A stretch of DNA of 64,000 nt from Cyprinodon diabolis (lineage: Eukaryota; Chordata; Actinopteri; Cyprinodontiformes; Cyprinodontidae): the NCBI GenBank assembly GCA_030533445.1, contig CM060070.1:29598501-29662500 (forward strand), read 5' to 3'. This document shows, piece by piece, positions 1 to 13,309 of the stretch. The notes under the pieces were generated by a model. It was not told the origin of the DNA. It did no database searches and was given only the letters and a program-made list of their open reading frames with translations. Position 1 is the stretch's first letter, and every line of letters starts with the position of its first letter. The position numbers and the translations under genes are program-made.

Positions 1-504
1 CAAAGTAAATAGAAAACACAGTTTTCTGATAATGATTTAGTTATTGAGTAAAACAATAAATATCCAAAGTGACCTGACTGTCTGCTTCTCAAATCATTAA
101 ATAACAGTGAATAGTCCTGGATAACAGAGTTTGGTTTAACAAGCTTTTTAAATAGGACGTAGGCAAAATAAATTGTTATATTATGTCCTTAAAAGCAAGA
201 CATCAGTTAACAATTTTCCAAGGAAATGTAAGAGTACACAACTAAAGAAAACTCAGCAGAATTTTTTTTTAAATAAGTGTTTTTAGCCTTAATTTGAGTA
301 GATAAATAAGAGACTTGCCAATGAATGGGTATTTTTATACTTAAAATAAGATAATAAGATGAGAAAATATAGTTTTTTTTTTCTTATTTCAAGTGTAAAT
401 TGTGTTATTTCATTGGCAAAGAGTCGCACTTACCTGCTTAATTCAAGAAAAAAATGCCCTTACTTTTTAGAAAAATGTACCTATTTAGATCAACATTTTT
501 TTTA
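1..504. other. AT-rich sequence without recognisable gene
   Basis: Short A and T runs only. If the gene continues left, this is intron or 3' flank of the semaphorin. No coding signal was seen on either strand. Confidence 0.5.
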
Positions 505-1140
505 GTGTTCCATTTCAGTACTGTAAGCTCTGTTTAAGGCTTTGAGACCCAAGCAACCCACGGTAAGAACCATTATCCAACAGATAAATGATGGTGAAGT
601 GTGGCATGGTGGTGGAAGTGTGATGTTTTAGGTTGTGTCAGTCAGGACCTGGACAGCATTTTTTTTTTTTCTTATGGAACCATAAATTCTACTCTACTAG
701 AAATTCACAATTTCTCAATCTATGACATTAAGCTCAAGGACATTTTTGTAATGCAATGGGATAATCATCCAAAGTACAATAAAGTGTCTACTTATGAATA
801 ACAAAACAGAAGTTTAGGAGAGGCCTCTTTAAGGTTGCAACATAATTCAATTTAATATGCTGTGGCTTGAAATTAAAACAAGCAACCTATGTTTGAAAAA
901 CCTAAAATATGGATTATTGAAAAAAAAAATGTAAATCAGAATTTCTTCACACATGATGTAGGCGACTCATTGTTAGTTAATACAATTACCTTATATTAGC
1001 TGACAGATTTACTTTTTAAAACTGGACCTAGTTAATTTGAATAGTTTTTTTTTTATGTGGTTATCATTGTTATTAAATGTTGTTTAATGATCTGAAACAT
1101 TTAAGTGTGAAAAAAAGACTAAAAACAACAAAAATATTTG
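505..1140 (+). pseudogene. Decayed Tc1-like transposase, C-terminal half plus 3' flank
   Basis: The plus strand keeps the order of landmarks of a common fish Tc1 family: a GGTGGTGGAAGTGTGATG-type segment near 609-625, a TTATGGAACCATAAATTCTA segment near 673-692, GACATTAAGCTCAAGGAC near 723-740, an ATGCTGTGGC segment near 858-867, and near the end TGATCTGAAACATTTAAGTG (1089-1108), which lies next to the terminal repeat in that family. Stops and indels are frequent, so no protein is made. Only 601-801 remains open. Family assignment is from recalled consensus. Confidence 0.65.
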
Positions 1141-1316
1141 CTGACCAGCACCTTAAGGTGTTTTAAGCACCAAAAAATGAACATCTAAATCTAAATAGCA
1201 AAAAAGGAACATGAAGCTTGGTGCTAATGTAGAATGGCAAGATCCCAGTACAAGATTTGTGTGCATGAACCATCCTTTATAATTATTATCACCTCGCAGT
1301 AAATTAAAAGAGTGAA

Positions 1317-1333
1317 CTTGGCATTATGCCAAG
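1317..1333. repeat. Short perfect palindrome
   Basis: CTTGGCAT and ATGCCAAG face each other across one base. It is small and may be chance. Confidence 0.5.
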
Positions 1334-1379
1334 GATTCAGTCCTGGTTTAGGCTGTAACTGATTGGCCTGTCAGCAAAG

Positions 1380-1425
1380 GTCACCACATGCGAAAGCTGA
1401 AGGCAGCCAATCGACATGTGGTGAC
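1380..1425. repeat. Perfect 11-bp inverted repeat with 24-base spacer
   Basis: GTCACCACATG at 1380-1390 is matched by CATGTGGTGAC at 1415-1425. Nothing around it is coding, and it may be the core of a small element or a protein-binding palindrome. Confidence 0.6.
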
Positions 1426-3887
1426 AACATGCAGCAAGTGGATCTGACACTCTATATGGTCTGTTGATTGTTGGACAGAATCAAACTCATTACAATATAA
1501 ACAGCCTACAACCATCTGTCAGAAGCATGTTCACACTTGCTCATCGCTGGTGTGTACACAAGGAAACAGTTTGGAGGTTTTTGTCAGTAAAGTATGGATT
1601 CCTGAGTCAATTGATTAAAGTTTTATCCTTGTAATTTGTCTTTCCTAACTCCAGAAATATAACTTTAGCATAAAATATTCAGAGCAGAACATAACAAAGT
1701 AAAAAGTTGCTGCAAAAAAAAAAAAAAAAAAAGAAGTGGTGAGATCAACTTTCTAACATGAAACTTTATGTTATTTACCAAAATGGCCACGTAGGACGAT
1801 AGTAGTCACGAAAAAATGTTTTGCACAGTTTTGAGGTCATGTGAGGAAGATTTGTAATGTGAGAACAAAGATGATAAAACAAATATTCCTGAAAGGACTG
1901 GGATCTCACGGAGCCGAATAATGGAACTAGTGAAGGAAGGTCAGCTCAAATCAAACAGAGAAATATTGACCTATAATTATTATATATGTGGGTTTTTAAT
2001 TGGAGTTTATAGCAGTCATTTTTCCTTGATGTTCTAATAGGACGCTCTGGGGAGGATTTACTAGAACTGAGCTGCTGTAGATCAGTTTATATGATTATTA
2101 TATGCTGGTCCCTGACCACGCAGAGCTGTAACTCTACCATGAGGCATTGTGGGGAAGTTGGGCTCGTCATCTGTCACTGTTTAGCATTTTGATAAGTTTC
2201 ACGGCGAAGATAGCACTCTATTTGTGTCTATGTGTCTACATTTGTGCATGTTTATGTCTGCTCATCGTGCCTGTGCCTGAATTACATTCAAGCTTAAAAA
2301 GAACAAAATACCACCAAGATGAATGCTTGGTGTATATTACCATATTTTATCACGATTTTAGACATTTTTGTATTATGAAGAACAGTAATATGCACCTTTA
2401 AGTTAGTACTGCCAATTTTAGCTGGTTTTCTGACCTTGAATAGTCAGAGTATTCATCACATGCTTAGTAGAGGCAGAATACAGACCTGAAAGGGATTAAT
2501 AGATGAATATTTTATAAAAGGGAGGAAAATAAAATCACAAGTCAGAAGCAATTTCAGTCAATGAAAATGATGTCAAGTGTTTTTCAGTTCTTTGAGCAAA
2601 AAATATATGAATACAGAAAAAACAACTGAAAAACAAAATACATGTTTCAAGGATTTCCCTTAAGGTACAAAGACTGGCTTTATTTTTTTATTCTAATAGA
2701 AAATAAAATATCAGATTACATGTTAAGTATCTTAAATACATTACTGACAACTTGTGTCTCTCTGTTTTAGTATATAAAAATATATCTCTTCTTAGTGTGA
2801 ACTGATATTTAGGTCTTACTGTAAATTAATAAAAATCTGTCCTTCAAAAGTATCAGAGATTTGATTTAGTAATTCATTAATATATTTTTCTATTTCAGTT
2901 TATAAAAAGGCCAACCATTGTTAACTGAAGAAAAAAAAATAGTTATCAGGCTCAATTTAGACAATTACTAAAGTTAAAGTTCTTAGTTCAAACTAACCTC
3001 AAACTACATTTAGTTTTATATGGCCATAGGTGGTTTGCCTCTTATATGCACTTCTGATTTGAAAAATGTATGTTTTTATATTTCCAGAAAAAAACCCAAG
3101 ACAAAATATAACTAAAATCCTAATATATTGCAACTAAAATATAACTAATATCTTACAGCTTAGATAAAAATGAAAGTTAACTCAATCTGCTGTTAGAGCC
3201 TTCAAATATGATCAAAATGGTTAGAAAATCTTTTTACCACCTCCCTTCCTCACACCAGACATTTGAACAACGACAAAAAAAACCAAACATCTTTCTTCCC
3301 CTGCAGTGTGTTCCTAATTTTCTAAATTAATGGAAGGGTTTAAAATTGAGTAATAATCCAAAGAGTTCCAAATATAAAAATGATAGATCTTGGTTTTAAA
3401 CTATGTAACTTATATATATTTTGTCTACAAAATAAAACAGAACAGAAATCGAAATAAAAGGAACTTGTAGTTTACAAAATGTTTACATGAATAGCCACAA
3501 CAGTACCTGTTGACTTGAAACAGCGATGAAACAAGGCAAAACATCCATGAGTCATACGATACAGTACATATGCTGGCATTGTCCTAGTATTCAGCGAACT
3601 ATTCTCTAAATAAACATGTTTAGCTTATTGATATGTTAGCTTGGTGTGTATAGTGTCACTGGCTGGCTCGTTTTGGTGCTTCAGGTAGCTTGTTTGGAGT
3701 CTGCATCTTTACAGACATTCAGCCCTTTTTTCCATACTGCAGTTCACAACAAGCCCATTTCATCCTCTGACATGGGAGCTGGCTTGGAGCTTGTCTGCCT
3801 GGCTTTGTGTTTCCTGGACGGGCTGCCTTTGGAGCTGGTTGACAGTTCCCTTTTAAATATCTGCTTCTTTCTGTATGTCTGCTTCTG
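1426..3887. other. AT-rich non-coding stretch
   Basis: Contains an A18-type run near 1716-1732. Short open frames such as 2147-2401 have no recognisable domain. No exon or repeat was identified with confidence. Confidence 0.5.
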
Positions 3888-4143
3888 TCTCCTTGAACCC
3901 CAGTCAGTCTCATCAGATGGCCACTCACACTGAGCCTGGTTCTGCTGGAGGTTTTTTCCTGTTAAAAGGGAGTTTTTCCTCTCCACTCTCACCACATCCT
4001 GCTTTATGTGAAGGATTGCCTTCAAGTTAATGAGTCGATGCAATCAGCTGGTGTATGATCTGGTTGGAATGTTTCTGTAAAGTGCCTTGAAATGATATGC
4101 GTTAGGAATTGGCACTAAATAAATATATTTAATTTAATTTAAT
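3888..4143 (+). repeat. LINE-type 3' UTR tail
   Basis: Contains the teleost repeat core CCTGGTTCTGCTGGAGG (3938-3954) followed by a TTTTTCCTCTCCACT segment, then GTAAAGTGCCTTGAAATGA and an AAATAAATATATTTAATTTAATTT tail. The same core recurs at 21770, 37319 and 45930 on the same strand. This is the 3' end of a 5'-truncated non-LTR retrotransposon as known from fish genomes; the exact family name is not certain. Confidence 0.75.
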
Positions 4144-5499
4144 TAACAATAGTGATGGCAGATGCTGCTTTATTAGTTACTTTCTATCAGTGAATTCTTT
4201 CTGCAGCTGCACCAACGTTTATTTGTTTTAAAATTAACTTTTAAAAATTTGTTTAACTCTTGTTTAAAATACTGGTAACCAATCTTATTTTGAGGTTTTA
4301 CCCTCTAAAACATGGTCACCTATTTTTGTCTTACTGAAACTTCTAAAACTAAAAGATGGGTTTCTTAAAGATTTCAGAGCAAACATCAGTGTTTTTACTT
4401 AGAGTACCTCATTTATTACAGTGCCTGCGTGTTTGTGTGGGAGTACCAATCAGAAACAATCTCAGAAGCTTAAAGGAGGTAAAACCCAGAGACTAATAGA
4501 TTAACAGTGCATTGTGCACAAACACAAGCATAATTGAATCCAGACGATTCTTGACCTCCCCTCTTTCATCAGGAGTGCGCCTCCCACAACATTTTATCTC
4601 AACTGGATTTAATGCCCCTAAAGCATGCTTTGATCAGATCAGTTCTACAGGAAGGGCACGTCTATTCTACAACCTAATATCTAGCTGTGTTGCAAGCAGG
4701 GGTAAGGTGATTTGTTTTACTGTCCAATAACTGCATTACTGTTGCTTGTAACCACAAGTCAATACTCAACTCTCCCAGTTTCCCATTATGAAACTGATCC
4801 TTCACTGTGGTCTTCTGACGCAGCAAAAAGACATTCCCTTAGTGACACATTCGGCAATATTATCCTAGTTTTCCTGGTTCTCTTATAACAGATGTGAAAC
4901 AAAAGTGAATGATGAAAAGTTAAGATGAATAAACAGAGGTGCACAAGAAGTAGGATAATGAAAAGAAGAGATTAAGAGGGGGTGAAGCAGGTGGCTTACA
5001 GCGAATTGACAGAGTTAGAGCCTGGAAGCAGGCCAGCTGAGGAGGCCAGTGGCAGTACTGTGACACTGGAGACAGCAGTGGCACTCATAGCCAATTTGTC
5101 ATCACAGCCCGGATGAACAATCAAAAAACAGATGCTGCTCTCGCCTTCTTGCAGTTTTCTTATCTATTAGACAGCAGGAGGCAGCTTTTAAAAGCAAACA
5201 GGGAGCGTTTATAAGCTAATCTATCTACTTTGGATTGATTTGGATGGCAGATTTTACCCCTTAGAAAAATGATTACTGAAGAAAAAAGACCTTTGTTTTT
5301 ATTACATTAAACTGTCACAATTAAAGGTATTTTGGAGGATTTTCATGCATTTTTTAAAAGACATGCCCTCTCCACTTAAAAAAAAAAAAAAGCACATACA
5401 CAACCCTGTACCCGCTCCTGAGAGGAAACGCCTATTGAACGCCTATTGTGCATATCGAGGGCATGCACAAGCCAATTTCTCCTCATGCACCCTCTGTTT
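4144..5499. other. Non-coding stretch
   Basis: No recognisable exon or repeat. The open frame at 4512-4730 has no recognisable domain. A homopolymer A run lies near 5380-5393. Confidence 0.45.
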
Positions 5500-5702
5500 A
5501 AAGGGTGCTATTCTCACTTACTATGTCCGACAGTCCACCCTAACCCCTAAATCCCTCTATCACTATATAGAGCGGTGAATATGTCAGTCTTGTATATTTC
5601 TTGTATATTTGTATATTGTAGAGAGTAAACGTAATTTCATTTCCCTTGTATGTCTTGTACATATGAAGAAAGTGACAATAAAAGCTGACTTGACTTGACT
5701 TG
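5500..5702 (+). repeat. LINE 3' tail ending in TTGAC repeats
   Basis: The stretch TGTATGTCTTGTACATATGA (about 5647-5666) is followed by GTGACAATAAAAGCTGACTTGACTTGACTTG, the typical end of a fish LINE whose tail is a short TTGAC-type repeat. It is 5'-truncated. Confidence 0.7.
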
Positions 5703-8385
5703 AATATATATTGAACTGACAATTAGGAGGACCACTTACTAAGGTGATCCATTCGGAAATAAAAGATCATCCTCTATACCTTTATGAGAATAAGGAAGAA
5801 TACGAGTAGGTAGATTTTTTCTTTTTCATGGGACTCTAAAAAAGACAAGATATGCATAATAAAAGGTTACATAAATTACAGATACAAACATAAGTGATCG
5901 TCTTGCCCTCATCATATATATTTTCACATCACTCTTTCTGTAATCTTGCTGCTTCTTTCCAACATTCTTGCTTCTTATCCCCTGAACCAGTTCACCCTTT
6001 CCAACCTTAAAGTTTTCCTTCGTCTTATGATCTCTCAATCTCTTCCTCCTTCCTTTTCGCCGTGTCCTTTAGTTCTCCATTTGATTTAGCCGTCTTCCTC
6101 TCTCCACACTTGCTCTTCTCAGCCCCATTCCTTTCCCCCTTGCAGCATCACCCTTGATATCTATTGGCCTGCCATCAGCCAGAAAGGAGATGAAAATTGA
6201 TTCTCCTTCCAGCAACTGCTTCTCCCTGGTTAAAGGGAGAGTAGAGGCAGTTAGCTGGGCTCTAAGTAAGGCCGTCCATCCATCTCCCTTTGTGGTCTGA
6301 CGACAAGGCTGCTGTGAATCAGTGCAGTCCCGACTCAAACAGCAGAGAAATGAGTGGAAAGGGAGGTACAGAGAAGAAAAGGAGCCAAACTATATTGTAC
6401 AGGAACAAGAAAAAAACAAAAGTATAAGTTCAAAACTTTAAATATAATAAACTTAACCTCAAGAAGAAAAATTATTGAAAAAAATAAAGAAAGGGGAGTT
6501 TGCTTTTAATAGAAAATATACACATATCTTAACAGATCCTAATTTTCTTAGTTGGATTGAAATAACCTATTCATTTACTGGCTGGTCAGGAAGAAAATGT
6601 GAATGTACAGCTAATTGTTGCTGTATGGGTGATTTTTTTTTTTTAATTAATCCTAAGGCTGAGTAGATGATTAGTAAGAACTTTAATTTTGGCTTAATTA
6701 GTTAGAGAAGGAAGAGCTATAGGAACTGGGACTTGGGTCAAAATATCTGACAGAAAAGACATGCAATGGAAAGAAACCAGCACTGATGAATGAGTTGAGT
6801 GTAGAAACACGTGGTACTGATGACATTTCATGTTTTACTGCACTTATTGAGTAATTGATCACATCCAGCCCATTTGTTTTAATAAAATCCAAAACTGAGA
6901 CTTGGTATCAGACTTATTATTATGACTAATCATTTGCAGGTAAAAATGTGAAAAGAAGGATGGTATATTTAACTAAATGCTATCATATTTATAAATAAAG
7001 CATCACACCAAGTTAAATTTGAATAAGAAAACAAATAAAGAATAGCTAAAACAGAAATATAATAAAGTTGGATTATATAACTGGTAAGTAAAGAAAAATC
7101 TAATCTCATTCCTGCACATTGGGTAGATGGATCAGGTACAAAAACATTTGTGTGGCTTTTTATTTTTAGATTTTCTTAGATTAACATGAGAGAACCAAGC
7201 TTTTGTATAAAGCTCTGATTTCAATGGATCCTGTCTTTTAAAGTTTTATTTTATATTTCATTTTTTTTCACATTACAGCTTTTGATAAGTGACTGGAGGC
7301 CAGAGGGGGAAAAAAATAAAAAAAATAGCTCGACTTGCAGTGACAGATGAGCAAAGGCAGAGTGAAAATGAATTGGCTAAACTTTTCCCAGAAAGAGATA
7401 AACCAGCCAGACCAAAACTCTGCTCTCATCTAGTGGGTCAAGATACAGACAGGTGAAATGAGCCAATTACAGGAGACATGAAATATTCAGCAGGAAATAT
7501 TTCAAAGGGTTTGTGTTAACGTGCACAAATCCTGTGTGAACGCGTTTATAAGTACAAAGATCCAGAGTATGTGTCCTGAATACATGAAGAACAAGACCCA
7601 CAATAAAGAGAAGATCAGAGACAAACCCAGAGAGAGTAAGCAGCCAGTTTTCAAAGTCTTGGATGTGTCAGTGACAGTTTGTCATAACAGGCTTCTTAAA
7701 ACTGTACCTCTATGTCTTCCAGATAACTGTAACGATCTAAGCCCAGAATGTATTAACATGAGCAGATATGACAAGGAACGTTTCAAATTTAAAAAGACAT
7801 TTGATGACAAAATGGGTCATAACCCGTGAGAATAAGTTTAGAAAAATGGCTCAAAATAACTGATCCCATCATTGTAAACAATATTTCACTCAATCAACTC
7901 AGATGACTGCAAAATGAGCCCAAATATTACTTAAAGGCAGGTCCAGAGAGCAGCGCATCTCCTAAACAGGACAAGCAAGGAGCTGAGCTCTTCTCATGCT
8001 CCTGGGCCTCATAAAGATGTTATGGACTTAAACCTGAAACTACACTGAAAGTGATATGAGTGCCAGTTCTTAGCAGAAGGCCCACTTGCTCCGTCAGAGT
8101 CAATGATCTGGAAAATTACATCATCTTCACATTGTCTCACCTGCTGATCCACTGTAGACATTCTTACCAAATGAAAATGGCTGCCAGTGGGTTCAGCTGC
8201 AGATGTATTTAATAGATGCTTTCTTTTTACAAGATATTATTTTGGAATTCAAGTTACAAACAGTAAATTGTTTATTCTGCTGCACTTCTTTACAGGGGTG
8301 ATTGTGCAGAGGACAGACAGGTGTTGAGCAAAATTAGAGAAAGCAGCATAAATGCAAAATAAAATTCTCTACATTTATGTACGGA
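5703..8385. other. Non-coding stretch
   Basis: Several open frames (6069-6338 minus, 7521-7829 plus) were read and show no known domain and no splice-phase fit to the semaphorin. See the finding on a possible short exon at 7931-7961. Confidence 0.45.
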
Positions 8386-8722
8386 TAAGATGCTGCTGTT
8401 ATTTTGCACATCTCTGGTGTTGCTGTTATTTTCAAGAATCCATTACTGTACAAATGTCCACAGCTGTATATATTGGTTATCTATTCTCCAGGTGCAGAGT
8501 GTTTTTATTGTTAAAACACCTTACAGTACAATATTTTATTTGTTTTCTTTTTAAATCTTCACTATTATGTTATTTTTATACATTCTTCTAACGTCCACAT
8601 TTGTTAGACCATTGAATCTTTTTGCTGCTGTAAACACCAGAATTTCCCCATAGCGGGACGATAAGGGGATTTTCTATTCTATTCTATTCTATTCTATTCT
8701 ATTCTATTCTATTCTATTCTAT
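8386..8722 (+). repeat. LINE 3' UTR with (ATTCT)n tail
   Basis: Shares a series of blocks with 18026-18307: GTTGCTGTTATTTT, CCATTACTGTA, ACAGCTGTATAT, ACGTCCACATTTGT, and the terminal AATTTCCCCATAGCGGGACG ending in ATAAGGGGATTTTCTATTC. The tail expands into about ten ATTCT units (8671-8722), the usual target-primed tail of this LINE class. Confidence 0.8.
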
Positions 8723-11704
8723 ATTAATGTGGAGAATGTATGTATATAATGTATCAGAATGAGGCTGAAAACCTTAATTAGCAGACAGAAATCAAAGACC
8801 ATGATAGTACAGATGTAATTTCCAAACATAAATAAAGTGTCCCATTATTGGTACAATTCTTTTGTTTTTAGAAGTGATAGTTGCCTTCTTGGTAGATGAA
8901 TATAGACAGAGATTATAGCAATATGTAAATTTTTGCTTAATAATTTGTTTTTCTTAATTTAATCACTATTTTTCATTTATTCTTATCATTTTATCAAAAA
9001 ACCTTGCAAACACAATATCGCCTTTAGATTAAGTTACACTTCAAATTTGTTCAGATACAGTAGAACCCATATCAGTTTATTCAAATAGGGTCACAAGAAT
9101 AAAATGGAAATTATTATTCCAACTATTTTTACTTTCATATCATGACCGATTCAAAAATGCCATTTTAATAAGTGTCAAAATATCTATTTTTGTTATTTCA
9201 CAACTTATTGTTTACATTTTATGTCAGAGATATGTGTTTTATTTCCAATCTGTATGTTGAATAAAATATGTTGATCTGTAAAAATATGTATTTTTTAAAA
9301 ACAAATGTACAATTCAAGCAATTACAAAAACTAGTGTGCACACTTTGACAAGTAGAAAAACAGAACAATAGATCTAGCAAAATATTCAGACACTGAGCTC
9401 CAAAAGTGAATAACGAATGCTTACTAAAAAAATCGCAATTACAAACCGATTAAAATAACTGATAATCTGCTTTATAAAGGTTAAGTGAAAAAATAGGCTG
9501 ATTTTAAGGTAGGTCTTCAGTAAGAAAAGTGTGATTCCACACAATGATGATGATGATGATGATGGTATAACAAACTGATTTAGCAGGATTTAACTGCAAC
9601 GAAATGAACTTTGTGTTTGTCTAAACCTACCATGGATTAAACTACTAATTTCAAATTAATTCTTATAAAATAATCTTTCAAGATCAGAGAGCAAACGTTT
9701 TTCTAACTTTCAGTTATTCATTTGCTCATCATTCAATAAATTGTGTTCTTGAGGTTTTATCAGGCTTCTCTGTTAGACTGTTACTTTACACAAACACATT
9801 GAGTTAGGCTTCTTCATGAGAGGTGATGTAGTCTGGTCTGCTTAAATTGTTACCTTGAAGAGGTTGAAGGAGCCCGATGAGTGTGGCTCTTTGTTCCCAC
9901 TTTAAACAATGTTCTATATAGGAGTGAGTAGCTGATGAAAACTAAAACAGAGGATGGAGCTGAGTTACGTTGCTCTAAAATAAACAATAGCTGCAAAAAT
10001 GTCTGTATCTCAACATATAACCTATCTGTCAGGCTGTCACACTTACATCTGTAAGCCAATGTAGCCTTTTTAATTTAGATTTGGGCATAAAAAACACAAA
10101 TGTATCATGAAAGCATTGTTTCATGATGTTGGAGTTTTGCCATTTCATGATGAATTTCTCATACATGTTCAACATTAGTTAAAATATGAGGATCCCTTCA
10201 AGACTCTGTACTCTCTAATAACAAACTATGAATGTATAGAAAATAAAAGCTAAACAACCTTTAAAAGCTTTTTTTTTTGTATAAGTCTGAAACCCGTGAA
10301 AAAATAATTAAAGGATATTACCTGGATTGGTTTTAGATGGTAATTACCTCAGCAAAATGTACAGGTTTATAGCATAAACAGTTAGCATACCATTTTCCAG
10401 ACTTAATCTGTGTGGGTTGGAAATAAAGATAACAAAAATTTAATTTGCATAACTACATGAAAATCAAAAATACTGACTGATCCAACCTATGATCTTGGGC
10501 TACAATCAGAACAGCATGTTTTTTTATTGTTTAAATTTAATAAATTTCACAAAAATTCCCATCTTTAAAACGAAATAATAACTCACAATGTTAACATATT
10601 ATAAGAGAGGGTGAGTGCCTCTTGAGTATAATTAATAAATTCTTTCATGAGGTCAAAATGTAATATAGAGTTCCAGTCTTGAGCTTGTGGAGGACTAAAT
10701 ATGAAAGCTAATTACACTCATCTACCAATTACAAAGTTTTATATATAACTATTTCAAGCTGAAAGCAGTAGTATGTAGAAATTAATGAGTAGGATTTTTT
10801 TAGGAGATTCAAATATATTATTTAGCAAACAGGAACCTGTCATGACATGAACTGGGGGATTTACTGGCTGACAATTGTTTGCCAGCTCTTCAGAAGTATG
10901 GCCATCTTTTTTTATTAATGTCCCTCGCTTGTTCTGTAAAATGGACACACATGGGCTTAGTGAAGATAAATAACTAGCCCAACTTTTCCACATACAGACT
11001 GAGCATCAGCCCCCGATTACAGGGTTCACCCCCCTGTGGTTCATTGGTCAGTGGATCTGAAGTGAGAGCACAGCATCAAACAGAGCATCCATCTAAACGA
11101 GGATTAGACTTGTACACGAACTCCCTCTCTGAAATATTTATCTCTCTTTTCTCCAGGAGCACGGGTACATGAACTCCGGAAACTTTCACAAGTGAAGGAT
11201 TAATTTGCACGCTTTGGAATTAGCACTAAGATCAAAGTGAGAGGATGTCAGGGGGGGTATCCTAAAAACCCCTGAGTATCTACAGCAGATGCTTTTAATC
11301 ATCTATTTTCATAGTGATACGTAGAAAGGAAAAAGGCTGAAGTTATAGATAATTAGTTTATTTTAGAAAATATAGAGCTTAGCAGAAAAGCAGAAATCTG
11401 AAGAAAAATAGCTTTTTTTATGCAAAAATAGGACAAAATGGGACCAGCAGGGTGGCATATTAGATTTAGATGTTTACTCTGCAGAGGAATGAGATACTAC
11501 AGGGCACTGTTGAAAACTGGGAATCATCTTTGAGGTTATTTGTGCATTTCTGTAAAAATAAAAAGACCTGGGCTTATTTTCCCTATTGCTATCTTATTGT
11601 TTGTGCTGAGAAATACAAAGCCTGTATATAAAAAAAGGAGGCAAATACAAGATAATCCTATTTACTTTCACATAGGTAAATCGACAGAGAATCATTTCTC
11701 TTAC
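8723..11704. other. AT-rich non-coding stretch
   Basis: Contains a short GAT trinucleotide run (9545-9564). No exon of the semaphorin membrane or cytoplasmic region could be recognised. Open frames at 9850-10059 and 10754-10993 (minus) do not match. Confidence 0.45.
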
Positions 11705-11763
11705 CGTCGCAGTCACCCAAGTGGGCCACATTTCCGTGTTCAACATCTTGCTCGAATGGCAGT
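11705..11763 (-). CDS. sema6b: sema6b-like exon K (end of PSI, LPFEQDVEHGNVAHLGDCD)
   Basis: 59 bases. A completes Arg, followed by LPFEQDVEHGNVAHLGDCD and one base of the next codon. The acceptor is TATCCTCCACAG and the donor is GTAAGA. The FEQD(V/I)...G.GDC pattern is what class-6 semaphorins carry directly after the PSI CGW segment, and the phase matches exon J exactly. This is the most 3' exon I can support; the membrane-spanning and cytoplasmic exons were not recognised further left. Confidence 0.93.
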
Positions 11764-13309
11764 CTGTGGAGGATAAAAGGTACGTTCATTAATCAGAGGC
11801 TGCAGAAGCACAACAAGCCAGCTACCGAAACACAGTGCAGATGAACTCTGATAGGGGACATCTTTACGGTTAGACACTTTAAAGCTTTTTCCCTCATGAA
11901 CTACAAAATGTTTTTATTTTTATTTTGAAAAACTGAATCAAAAATTTCATTAAATCTTTAACAGAACAAAAGATGCCCTTGAGGTACCTAATGCTCCATA
12001 ATAATTACCACTCTAATTTAAAGATAACCATTCATGCCTGCAGCTGTGTCCATAATTAAGATCATTTGAGAACTGGATGACAAATATTTCTAGGTTAGCT
12101 TCACATAAAGTATTCTGGCTGTAAATATAAATTCCATTTTCTTTAAGGTTTCTTCAAAGATTGTGTAGCTCCAAAAGCTCAATTTACTTTAAATGCACAT
12201 AACCTACTTTTGATGTTTAGAAACAGTAAACAAACATCATTAAACAAAATAATCTTTAGGCTTCAAGTTCCTGCCTCATACTGGTACTACAGTTTTCATT
12301 ATCACATTTTCATCACAGTTATTTTTGGGCCCCTTCTTTTTATTGCCTATGTTGTTTTTCTGGGATCGCTGTTATAATAGGGATCCAATTTAAAGCCAAT
12401 CTTGAAGACTCTGACTCAATGAATAAGGGCCTTCTCAAAGGCTTCACTTAGAAACTGTTTTGAAGCATAATGTTCTGACTTCCTGGCTGTTTAGGGGATA
12501 CTTATTTGGTCCTTTTTGACATTTAACTTAGTCTTCAAATACAAGAACTATGGTAATAAACAGACACATCTGCACAGTGATAAAGGTGAATATTGCTCAC
12601 TCCCTATGTCAATAGAAAACTGGATTAAATTCATAAAAAATGACACACATAAGACAACTTTTGTTGCAGTAGTTTGCAGCCCCAGTTTGAAGTTGCAATG
12701 TTTTAATCCAGGCAAAGCACTCTGTTTCCAAACCTGTCTTCAGATTATTTACAAGTTCCCCTTGTGGGCTGATTGCTCAACCTTCTTCTGATCATCCTCA
12801 TCCCATGAGCCAAGTTGTTGATTGGAGCTCCAGGCTGAGGGCGACTCACGGTCATTTCCGCAATCTCTAAATGAATGCACCAACAGCTGTTCCCATATCA
12901 GATTCCCTCTCTTGTCCCTCACATCTTTCAAATTTTGTTTCATTCTCAAATGTGGCGAAGATGTTGAACGATCATAAATCAATTAATAAACAGCTGCACC
13001 CGTGTGCTGAACCAGTTGAGGTCAAAGCGGTTTTTAATTGGCTAAATGATTCCTTTGCATCCAGACCTTTTGCTGAACGAGATCAAATACCTCATCATCC
13101 TAATTACTTGTAAATAATTTCTGACACTTATTTTGTGTGTTCGTTTTTTTGTTGTTTTTTTGGTAAATATTGTGTACCTCCTTATTGAAACAAAACCAAC
13201 ATAACGACACACTGTTATTTTCCTTCTAGGCAAGACATCATATTCTTATTTCTAACAATTTGTAACATATTGATTTCAGAAAAATACAAAAATAATATGT
13301 TTCACACAG
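11764..13309. other. Semaphorin intron, no recognised feature
   Basis: Lies between exons K and J. Small open frames at 12516, 12749 and 12871 overlap on both strands and have no recognisable domain. Confidence 0.5.

Noticed and set aside
5010..5112. Minus-strand open stretch with a GTAAGC donor, considered as the missing semaphorin membrane exon
   Set aside because: The in-phase peptide shows no membrane segment and no class-6 resemblance, and acceptor choice is arbitrary.
6069..6338. Minus-strand frame containing RDCTDSQQPC
   Set aside because: It superficially resembles the post-PSI region, but there is no splice fit and no further match.
7521..7829. 102-codon plus-strand frame
   Set aside because: Low-complexity lysine-rich composition, no domain, no gene context.
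9850..10059. Hydrophobic minus-strand frame near a GTAACA donor
   Set aside because: It does not continue the phase of exon K and lacks any semaphorin-like tail sequence.
12749..12982. Minus-strand frame with an acidic run (DEDD)
   Set aside because: It lies between exons K and J, which already join in phase; no homology recognised.
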